DNA of 64,000 nucleotides from Pseudoips prasinana (Eukaryota; Arthropoda; Insecta; Lepidoptera; Nolidae): contig OX621253.1 in the NCBI GenBank assembly GCA_951640165.1, positions 26,879,469 to 26,943,468 on the forward strand, in the 5' to 3' direction. Below are positions 55,204-64,000 of this stretch, one piece after another. A program made the translations under genes and the position numbers. The stretch's first letter is position 1; every line of letters begins with the position of its first letter. The notes beneath the pieces are model-generated. The model searched no databases and had not been told where the DNA came from. It worked only from the letters and a program-made list of their open reading frames with translations.

Positions 55204-55550
55204 CCTTTCTATGTATTTTGTGATTTACTTTAATACTAAGTCCATCGCTTCCTGTTCAAGAAATCGCTATGTCCTAATATCCCTTAGTCCCATAGACTCA
55301 ATTTAAGAAATCCCTAAGTCCATTTTTTTTATAAGTCCGTGCAGCACTAATGTGTTATATCAAACGTTCACGGGTTTTCAATTGTTTTTTGCGAAATTTG
55401 TTTAAAAATCAAGTGAAAATTAAACTATGAGTGTAAATGACGATAAATTACTAAAGATAATTTTTGGTCTATTAACTGATAAATATTATCGATAAGTTAC
55501 TTGTTATCTTACGTTCATTGATATAATAACTTTTATAATTCTTTAGAGCA

Positions 55551-58339
55551 ATGGAAGAGGCAGGTCTGTTCGATTCTGGCGATGGTGATTCTTTAGGAAA
55601 TGATTGGAAACCAATTATGTTATCGGATAAGAGGAAGAAGAAACATAAATTACATCAAAATCAAAATAAACCTTGGTAAGGATTTTTCGTGGGCACATGT
55701 ATGTACCTACCTATAATTTATGCTGCATTATATTATTTTTTATGGTTTATAGTTTAGAGGATGAAGAAAATCCGCATTTTATTGCTAATGACGATGATTC
55801 GGATCGAACTTCCTGTGGCAGTAACATCGAAACATATTGCACCGAGACTATAAGTGCCGTAGTTCATAATCCTTTAACTTCTAGGTACGTATTAGCTGCA
55901 TTGTTTGCAAAATTATATTTATTTTGAAGTGTATTGTTTTGGTACTTGCTAACTGCTGCCGTTATGACTATTTAAATTACGTACTTAATTTGGGTTTGTG
56001 TTAAACTATTAATTTAGCTGTCATTAAAGAAATCAAATATTATAGCTTGCATAGTTCGGGTGGCGGTGAGCTTCATTCTGCTACGATTTTGGTGAAATCT
56101 AAAAAAGATACCTTGTCATCGAACTTTATACTGGCTTCATTTGATTATAATAAAGCTATAGATATTGAAACAGAACTAATAAATAAGAACCAGAAAACGA
56201 CAAATTACTACCAAATTTCAAAACTAGCGAATTAGAAGACGTTATAGAGAGGAGCCAGGAGCCTAAAAATGATAGACTACTAGTAAACTTTGAAGCTGGA
56301 GTATTAGAAAATATTTCAGAGACTCTATACGTTGAAACTGGATCATTGTATAAAACTATTTAGAAACCTGAAAAACGTAAAATTATTAATCCAGAGACCG
56401 TGTTGGTGGAAGAAATTCTTACTTTTGCTTCTGAAATTGATGACAATGTGGTGGAAAAAGAGGTAAGAAAAGAAAATCGAACCCAGGAACCTGGAATAAA
56501 AATACAATAAAAAAGAAAAATTTGAAAAAATATGTAATGCGTGATTTACCAGATTGTAGGTGTGAGAGTAAAAAGAAAATAAATAAACGGGAAAGTAAAA
56601 ATATTTTTGATAAATTCATCTCTTTCCAAAGTCACACAGGTCAGAATATCTATCATATATCTATCTTCAAGGTTGTCTACAGGACTCTGTGCCCCATAGA
56701 TTTCGCCCAAGATATAAAAATAATCCACAAAAAGCTAGAACCCGAAGGGTATTAAGTCTTATGTAACTAAAAAAAAATTAAACGGTAGAATTGTGTCAAA
56801 GGCGTTTCTCAATATTCACGGAATCAATAGAGAAAGGCTTCAAGTCAAAGTACAGCAACCAGAAAAAGATATTCAAGACGGGAGAGGTAGGCACACCAAT
56901 CATCAAACTTACAGCGAAGAAACTATTTTAAAAGTACACGATTTCATTGAGAATATTCCCGCCAGAGAGTCTCACTATTCAAGGACTTGTAATAAATTTA
57001 AAAATATTTAGACAGCATATTGCCAATTACAGAATTACATCGAAAATATTTGATTGAGAATCCTGATAATAAGATAACTTATGAGAAGTTTCGACAGATA
57101 TTTAATACAGATTTTAATATTTCATTTGGGCAACCAAGGAAAGACATTTGTAGATCATGCGAAAAGAACAAAGTGCTAATTGAAGCTGCAGAGGCTCACA
57201 ATAATAGGCAAGAAAAATTAAACGTAGAACGTGCTCAGTAACTTCATTTAAGAAAAGCAGAAGTATTTTCAAAACGATTATCAAAAACTGAAAAGGAGAA
57301 GAATGGGCATAAATTATCTCTATGTTTTGACTATGAAAAAAATTTGCCACTACCCGTCACAAATATTGGCGATGAATATTACCTCCGCCAATTATGGTTA
57401 CATAATTTTGGTGTGCATAATATACGCGAGAACACTGCAACAATGTACTTATACACAGAACAATATGCATTAAAAGGGCCTAATGAAGTCATTTCAGCTT
57501 TAGATGATTACATAAAAAATAATAAAAATCCCAGTCATACAAATCTAGAGCTATACTATGACAATTGTTTTAGCCAAAACAAGAATAGATATTTGTTCAC
57601 ATTTCTGGACCAGCTATGTGCTAATCCAATTTTCCAAAAAAAAACCGTTTATCTTGTGCCTGGACATTCCATGATGCCGATAGATCGCGAGTTTGCTTTG
57701 ATAGAAAGTAAACGGTTGAGAAGCGATAAAATATATACACTCGAATATTACGTAAACCTAATCAAGGCTCGCAAACGAGACCCATTTGGTATCATATTTT
57801 TGGAGAAAAACTTATTGACTGAACAGGGTGAAGAGAGGACTGTGAAGGTGAAAGATCTTAAAAGAATGTACGACACAAACATTAAAACTTTTATACCTGG
57901 CATATCGACTTGTCGACAAGTCTTGTTTAGAAGAAATGATCGACCAGCATTTTCTGATTCCATGACCACTCAATGCTTGAAGCCAATTTATTTACTTATA
58001 CCGTACTGGAGTTACGAGATTCATTAATGGTGAACCAGATAATTGCTATGAGGGTACAGACGCCAGCACATCAAGCTACCCCAATCTGTCAAATTTCCCC
58101 AATTGAAAGTGAACCTTATGCTTATGAGATAAAGTTTAAAATCTATAAAAGAAATTTGACAGATTGGGGTAACTAGATGTGCTGGCGTCTGTACATTTAA
58201 GTTAAAACCAGCTAAAGTAGCAGATATCAAAAGACTGCTACAGTTTATACCAGAGCATTTAAGACATTTTTATAATTATATTACTACTGAAAACTCATCA
58301 ATTGAAGTCATTGAAGAATTGTTTGATGATGTAGAATAA
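55551..58339 (+). pseudogene. Transposase-like gene of the 3.7-kb element, degraded, multi-exon
   Basis: Exon 1 (55551-55675, MEEAGLFDSGDGDSLGNDW) has a donor GTAAGG. Exon 2 starts at 55753 after TTTATAG (LEDEENPHFIANDDDSD) and ends near 55883. The next exon starts near 56046. Later parts, in changing frames, give RIVSKAFLNIHGINRERL, FIENIPARESHYSRTCNK, LHRKYLIENPDNKITYEKF, PRKDICRSCEKNKVLIE, NLELYYDNCFSQNKNRYL, VPGHSMMPIDREFALIE and the tail LLQFIPEHLRHFYNYI. The ESHYxR and DxCxxC motifs and YYDNCxxQNKN occur in a transposase family seen in many insect genomes; the D of YYDN may be catalytic. It has stops in at least four places. Superfamily unassigned. Confidence 0.6.
58054..58194. repeat. 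141-bp inverted-repeat insertion, 44-bp arms
   Basis: The arms 58054-58097 and 58151-58194 (starting GTACAGACGCCAGCACATC) differ at two positions. The 53-bp centre is AT-rich. It falls between the last two recognisable blocks of the transposase-like gene, so it may be a tiny MITE. No clear target duplication was seen. Confidence 0.85.
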
Positions 58340-59044
58340 GATTTTAAAACATAATATGCAAAAATGTTAATTTAAATAAGTTACGAATAATTAAGTTATT
58401 AATACTAGTAACTGAATGATATGAATACATATTAAAAATAACAATGTCCTTAAATTAATGATTAAATATCTCTAAGTCCGTTCATTTGAGATAAGTCCAA
58501 AGGTTAAAAGTTTTAAGTTTTATAGAAAAGTTTTATGTTTTTGTTGATTTTATGTCTTTAAATTAAAGAACTTTTGTCATAGTATGAAATGATTTTTTAT
58601 TTCAATTTTATTCCTAATAATTTTTTAATTTTATTCCTATTAGTTAAGTTTCAGAATTAAAATTCATAATTCAATGTGCAATTTCTCAATTGTGAAAAAA
58701 TGGACTTAGTAATTTCTTGAACTTGGCCATTAAATTGGTTAAGTGACAGATGTTTTTATTCAAGACATGAATTTGTTAAATATGAATTTGATATTCGACA
58801 AGCTTGTAATCTGTTTTTTTTTTTATTACATGTTTTTATCGAATACTCTTTTAATTTTTTTACTTTATTATTTGTGTTTGACATTTTATTTGTTTTAAAT
58901 TATTTATATTATATGACATTGTTTAAATTTTTTGCACCACATATCTATGTCAAATATAGTTGGATATGTTTATAATGTACCCAATAACCCTGTACCTATA
59001 TTTTAGCAAATAAATATTTAATTCAATCATTCATATTGAATCCT

Positions 59045-60441
59045 GTCTGTGTATTATGGTGATCGATTTCTTCCTTATCATCGGATTTTTAGGTATACTA
59101 AAAACACTTTTTCGTGTGTATTTATTAGGCACATTGCACAGCATCTTATATTCATTTTCTCGTAAAATATCGCAGGTACGAGCCACCAGCATTTCTGATT
59201 AAATGCATAGTCCATATGTCAATCTGATGAGGTTAATATTACAAATAAATAGATGTTCACACCGAAATCTTAACAATTATAGATAATGAGATATCAGCGA
59301 TTGCGCGGCCACGTAACTTTTGTTTTGGCTTGATTTGGTCTGTTTAAATAAACTTTGGTGGAATTAAATGGTTTCGGTACATTAGACATATTACGACCTT
59401 TCTTCTAGTAACAGTTTTACTGCACGAAATCATAAGTTTTGAAGAAATAATCGAGATTAAAGAAACATCAAGTGCACGATTGCGCGGCCATAACTTCCAG
59501 GGTGTATATTTCGTGAAATATTGATCTTAGTATTATACTTCTTTTTCGACTTCAATTAACAAAATGTATTAGATCTTTTTACCGATAGTTTATCCACTAT
59601 AATGGCGCGATTTCGATTGGAGGCACCGGTTGACCTGTAGTGATGCTGTGACCGCACGCTCCCGGTCCTCTAGCTCGAAAACGGTTAACGGTATAAAAAA
59701 AAAATTAAACATTATTTGTAAAGAATTTTGTATTCTACAATATTGGTACTAATACAAATAGCAAAAAACCCATAGGAAATGAGATATTTGCATAAAAAGC
59801 GCAAATAGCCGATTTTGTGACCTTTGACTTTGAAATTTAATAGTTGCGTACACCCTACCATATCGCACCCTTAATAATACAAAGGCTCAAGTCAAAATTT
59901 TTGTAAAGTTTGATTTTGAATGCTAAGGGCACAAAACGAAATTATCTACCGACTACCGCTGACAGAGAGATAAGTTATATTAAGTAAGTTTTATATAAGT
60001 AGTAAGTTTTATATAAGTAGTAAGTTTTATATAAGTAGTAAGTTTTATTGTTATACCGAGGCAATATATAGGTAGATAGTGCATTTTCAAGTGTTTTCTT
60101 AAGTAGTTACGCTATTTAAATAATATTCTTAATATTAAGTACGTTAAATTACTTAAGAGCCCTTTCACATTTTTGCGTGAATTTCTAAGATTTTGGGCTC
60201 CTCTATTACCATCTTAAGTGATACCCATAAATTATTGAATACATGATAAATATGGAATATATTCGTTTATGTTGACATAGAATATATCACATTTACCAAA
60301 AAAAATTTGCTTGCTCTGTAGTGACTCATCTCCCACAACCATTTTAATGAAAAATCGCCGCAGAGTCAATTTCAGAGTCCTGTATCTAGCAATAATACTT
60401 ATAAACTAAGCTAAAAAAATACATTCAGCATGAGACATATG
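59045..60441. other. Region without a recognised gene
   Basis: AT-rich, no frame of note. CGATTGCGCGGCCA occurs twice (about 59297 and 59477), a hint of an unidentified repeat. An 18-bp tandem array lies at 59983. Confidence 0.4.
59983..60046 (+). repeat. 18-bp tandem repeat, about 3.5 copies
   Basis: The unit AGTAAGTTTTATATAAGT is repeated exactly three times, followed by half a unit. Confidence 0.95.
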
Positions 60442-60698
60442 TGTTATTCTTGGTTCAATCTAACAGATTCTTGAATTTTGTTACCATTAATTAGTAAAAA
60501 AATAAAGTGTAAAGATGTACAAACACTTTTATTTTTCAATATTTTAATTAATATTAGACAGCAATCACAGTCGTGTACAACCGCGGCCATCGAGAGATAC
60601 CCCCCACGACGTTTTTTCAGCCGCAAGCCCGACGTCACCGCACCCGAGCGCTTCCGACCGTTGGCGATTACTCCCGATTAAGATAGCGGCGCGTAACA
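60442..60698 (-). repeat. 3' LTR of the Ty3/gypsy element (257 bp)
   Basis: On the minus strand it starts TGTTACGCGCCGC and ends AAGAATAACA: TG…CA with TGTTA/TAACA ends. A purine-rich GCAGGATGGCCGA just before it can be the polypurine tract. The LTR has AATAAA near 60523, fitting its role in polyadenylation. Confidence 0.75.
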
Positions 60699-60828
60699 TC
60701 GGCCATCCTGCAAAGTGAATACCGATGAGGTATTCACAAAGAATTTATGAGGAATGATACTAGTAACTTGGACATCTACCTAAAACTGGATTGTCTTTAC
60801 TCAGAACTTACTTGCAGTTTCAGTTGGA

Positions 60829-63640
60829 TTAACTTTCCAATAAATCAATCAAATCTTGCGTATCCACGACATCTTTATCACTGTCTACAGAATCAGTATC
60901 ATAATTGACAGAGCTTTTGTAAGGCCGCAATGCATCAGCAGGTACCATTGCAACAAACTTCTTATAACCTTTCATTCCCTTTATACTGCGAATTTTATAG
61001 CGGTCGTTAGAACAGACTTGCACTATTTTGTAGGGACCTGCATATAATTTATCAATCTTGCGATTGACTCCAGTCTCACTACTTGTATAGGCATTATTCC
61101 ACAGTACCAGAGCGCCTTTCAGATATTTTCGTGCTTCTTTTCTATTTTCGTTACATTTTATGGACATATACTTTTGTTTCCTTCTGATGTTTTCGTTAGC
61201 CTTTTTACGCCTTTCCTTGCAGTCAACTACTAAATTTTTCCCCATCAAATCTGGTACTACACTCTTTTTATGGGAAAACATAAGTTCGTAAGGGCTAAAT
61301 TTTGTTGTATCCTGCACTGTGTGATTTATTCCCATGACGATTTCTGGAATTGCATCATCCCATGTGGAATGTTCCTTGTTAGCTGTCCTCAAAGCATTTA
61401 ATAATGTCCGGTTTACTCTTTCCACTTGTCCATTAGCTCGTGGTACAGCTATAGCGTTCAAAGTATGGTGAATCTTATGATTTGTACAAAACTCCTTGAA
61501 ATAACGACTGGTAAAAGATAATCCCCTATCTGAGACGATTCGGTTTGGGTAGCCAAGTATAGAAAATATCTCTCGCAGAATAGAAACTGTCTCGGTGGAA
61601 CGAAGACTTTTGGCAGATCGAACTGCAACGAACTTGGTAAAGGAGTCTATAATCACCAATACATATTGATTTCCTTTCCTAGATTTTGGAAATGGACCCA
61701 TATGGTCTATGTGTACTGTATGCATTGGTTCATCTGGTTTATTTATAGGATAAATTTTTCCAGCTACTTTACCGTAGTTACCCTTTTTAAATAGACAATC
61801 CAAACAAGCCTCCACATATTTCCTTATAAATCGAGTCATACGTGAAAACCAGTAATCAGCTTTTATTGCTTCATCGCATTTCTTTAAACCTACATGACCG
61901 ATATCATCATGAAACATTTTCATAATACGCCATCGAGCAGCTTTGGGAACTACCAAGCGCTCACCATGAATCGTTTTACGATAAATGCGATTGTTTGAAA
62001 TACAAAAATTGATTTTGACGTCATTGTTAGGATTTCCGCTTTTGAGTTGTTTGTAAATCGATTGGAGCTGTTCATCTTGAAGTTGCGCTGTAAGAAACCA
62101 GTCATTCACTTCTTCAACATTCATTATCGCAGAAACTGGATTTCGGCTCAACGCATCTACGTGCCGCATATTAGCCTCCGGTCGATATACGACTTCCATA
62201 TCGAAATCTTGAATTTGAAGCCACCAACGGGCAATCCTAGGAACTAGATCTTTCTTAGTGAATGTGCTTCTTACCGCTGAGCAATCAGTGACGACCTTAA
62301 AATGAATACCCGTTATGTAAACTTAAAACGCTTTAAGGATTCAACTACGGCTAACGTCTCTAATTCATAACTATGGTAATTCATTTCTTCTTTGGTTGTC
62401 ACTCTACTAAAATAAATTACGGGTTTAAGGTCATTATCTGGTTGCTTCTGAAGAAGAATACCCGCTATACCCATTTTTGAGGCGTCTGCATGTATTTCTG
62501 TTTCATATTCGCGATTGTGAAGTGCTAAAACTGGTTTGTTAACAAGTAATGACTTTAATTTTAAAAATGCTTCATTTTGAATTTCCTGCCATATCCAAGG
62601 CACGCAACTCTTAGTTAATTCAGTGAGAGGTCTTGCAATTATGGCAAAATTGTTGATAAATTTACGAAAGTAGGAACATAATCCTATGAACTGGCGAACT
62701 TGATGAACATTTACCGGTGTGGGGAAATTATTTACGGCATCTAATTTCCTATCACCTGGCCGAATCCCATCAGGTGTCACAACATGTCCCAAATAATTAA
62801 CTTCTGATTTTAGGAATGCACATTTCCTTAGATTTAGCTTTAGATTAGCTTGTCTGAGAAGTGTAAATACTTTCTCCAAAATGATAAGTCCACTATCGAC
62901 ATCAGAAGACGGAAGTAACAGATCGTCCATGAATGTCAATACTTCCTCGTAACGTAAAGACCCAAGAAGTTTATAAATAGTACGCTGAAAAACCGCAGGC
63001 GCATTGGCAAGTCCAAATGGGACTCGTTTGTATTCCCATTGTCCATCTGGTGTTATAAATGCTGTGTATTTGGTAGCATCAGCAGAAAGCGGTATTTGAT
63101 GATACCCTTGTGCCAAATCTAGGCTAGTGTAAAGGCATTTTCCCGCTAATTTGTTGAGCTGGTCATCAATGTGTGGCAAAGGAAACCTATCTTTGATTGT
63201 AATGGCATTTAAGGCCCTATAGTCTACACAGAGCCTACTATCTCCATTCTTCTTCTTAACCAGAATAACAGGTGAGGCATAATTAGATTCCGATTCCTTT
63301 ATTATGCCCGCATCTAACAGGTCCTTTACCTTTGACCGAACAATTTCTAATTCTTTCGGAGCTAGTCTGTATGGTTTATGAAAGACAGGAATATTTGATG
63401 TCAACTGAATCGTCATTTCAGACAATGTTGTTTGCCCAAGGTCATTGGTGTCACTAGCAAAACAATCTTTATATTTTAGTAATAATTCAAAAAGCTTGGC
63501 TTTACCATACGGCAATAATTCTCCTATATCTATATTTGATAGTGGTATATCTCCAATTTTACAGGTACATAAATAATGTAGTGGTGCAAGTTCTAAGATA
63601 CTCTTCACTTGTAATATTGTATAGGGTTGAGTACGAAGTT
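60829..63640 (-). pseudogene. Ty3/gypsy pol: RT, RNase H, integrase (one frameshift)
   Basis: Frame 1 (to 62313) has LCVDYRALNAITIK, YTSLDLAQGYHQIPL, FGLANAPAVFQ and the catalytic LTFMDDLLLP, then LNYLG-type NYLGHVVTPDG and the RNase H start EIHADASKMGIAGILL. One base is missing near 62317, after SLKRFK. Frame 2 (to 60829) has VTDCSAVRSTF, VDALSRNP, the HHCC finger (H…GHVGLKKC … CLDC), and integrase Asp in HIDHMGPF, Asp in VSDRGLSF and Glu in RANGQVERVNRTL. It ends with an acidic tail (DSVDSDKDVVD). All catalytic residues are present; the frameshift alone disables it, unless it is a sequencing error. Confidence 0.92.
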
Positions 63641-63670
63641 GAATAAGTTCAGGCCTCTGTGGAAATGCGA

Positions 63671-64000
63671 AACAGAAAACATTTTGGAGCTAGGTGAACA
63701 CTGTGAGCAATTTTCGGCAAGCAATCCAGTTTTAAGACGTCCTAATAAAACTTAAAATAATAATTTTAAATAGAACATACATGTATATACTTAAATAATA
63801 ATAGAATTATCTTTGATATCTAAATTTAAAATGGTAATAAATAAACATATTAATAAATATTCACAAGAAATTTAATGATAGAGTAATAAAACATAATCTA
63901 AAGAAATCGTTACAGTAAACTGTTCAGAATCAGCGTATGGTGTACCAGTATAATATATAATTAGCTGATACAGACAATTCTAAATGATACAGACAGAATC
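63671..64000. other. Region without a recognised gene
   Basis: AT-rich, no frame or repeat of note; upstream flank of the truncated gyp­sy element. Confidence 0.35.

Larger units (their letters stand above)
55041..58732 (+). mobile_element. 3.7-kb DNA transposon of uncertain superfamily
   Basis: Near the left end is TTCAAGAAATCACCAAGTCC and near the right end its inverted form GGACTTAGTAATTTCTTGAA, with a few extra bases (CTTGGCCATTA) outside it on the right only. The 5 bp AATTG lie at both borders (55036-55040, 58733-58737), and LINE D rejoins across them. The motif AAGAAATCxCTAAGTCC recurs inside (about 55255, 55303, 58475). It contains one degraded multi-exon gene. Short target duplications could suit Sola or a related group, but I cannot assign it. 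Confidence 0.72.
45900..59044 (+). mobile_element. LINE D, 3' part of a CR1-like LINE spread over 13 kb by two insertions
   Basis: Pieces: 45900-46402, 54968-55040 and 58733-59044. The reading gives LGINIDRFCNWK, RFVFALKKIKNL, YHSHVCSALRYGIIIWGN, QEKLLTLTSLYIFEICKFV, then after the 8.6-kb element YNKLPESVRKLNVMEFN, then after the 3.7-kb element NWLSDRCFYSRHEFVKYEF. This is the RT thumb and tail, with frameshifts. The 3' end near 59044 has ATTCAATC/ATTCATAT octamers, the tail type of CR1 elements. The 5' side fades near 45900; 45712-45899 is unassigned. Confidence 0.78.
60442..63670 (-). mobile_element. Ty3/gypsy retrotransposon, 5'-truncated
   Basis: On the minus strand the order is RT, RNase H, integrase and the 3' LTR (60698-60442). 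Upstream of about 63670 coding similarity ends: gag, protease and 5' LTR are not visible up to 64000. Either the element is truncated or the rest is outside the window beyond an insertion. The pol frame is nearly intact. Confidence 0.87.

Noticed and set aside
59983..60046. 18-bp tandem array as a CRISPR-like array.
   Set aside because: Units are directly adjacent with no spacers, in a eukaryotic context.

Overview
The window looks like accessory, transposon-dense nuclear DNA from an insect, most likely a moth or butterfly (Lepidoptera). The reasons are spliceosomal introns in several transposase genes, a tRNA-derived SINE of a type I associate with Lepidoptera, short Helitrons ending in CAGCTAG of the kind common in that order, and the mix of BEL/Pao, Jockey/CR1-like LINE, hAT, mariner, pogo, Transib and ISL2EU elements. 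No intact host gene, functional tRNA, rRNA or CRISPR array was found. The only possible host-type remnant is a broken BIR-like fragment near 7.7-7.9 kb.

Layout. 1-4801 (minus): BEL/Pao retrotransposon with one long gag-pol frame running off the left edge, a primer binding site and a 5' LTR. 5237-6728 (plus): broken gene resembling the nucleoprotein of a negative-strand RNA virus. 7.0-12.2 kb: fragments (BIR-like, LINE ORF1, pogo N-terminus, gypsy RT, hAT zinc finger, LINE 3' end, SINE). 12.2-14.5 kb (minus): ISL2EU transposase copy 1, followed by a 227-bp near-perfect palindrome. 15.7-18.1 kb (minus): LINE A. 18.2-26.3 kb (plus): LINE B, interrupted by LINE C and by a hAT with an exact 8-bp target duplication. 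26.3-37.7 kb: nested hATs. hAT-C is split by a 5.1-kb Transib (RAG1-like transposase, CACAGTG-type ends, 5-bp duplication CGCCG), which itself carries a 1.8-kb foldback and a Helitron piece. hAT-C is also split by hAT-D, which carries another Helitron. 37.7-41.6 kb: LINE RT scrap and ISL2EU copy 2. 41.9-45.7 kb: pogo-like element with a C-terminal PHD-like finger, split by a mariner. 45.9-59.0 kb: the 3' part of LINE D, split by an 8.6-kb element with roughly 515-bp inverted termini and by a 3.7-kb element. The 8.6-kb element encodes a DDE-like protein fused to a ubiquitin-protease-like domain and carries an intact Tc1 inside. 60.4-63.7 kb (minus): Ty3/gypsy pol with its 3' LTR.

How it fits together. 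The genes form no pathway. The window is a stack of insertions into older insertions, and target duplications give their order. Most transposases carry frameshifts or stops. The Tc1 transposase looks intact. The 8.6-kb element's gene is open apart from one in-frame TGA, and the Transib and gypsy genes apart from one frameshift each. A second theme is a series of short, near-perfect palindromes with tiny loops lying inside older transposon sequence. The most unusual object is the 8.6-kb element with the transposase-deubiquitinase fusion.
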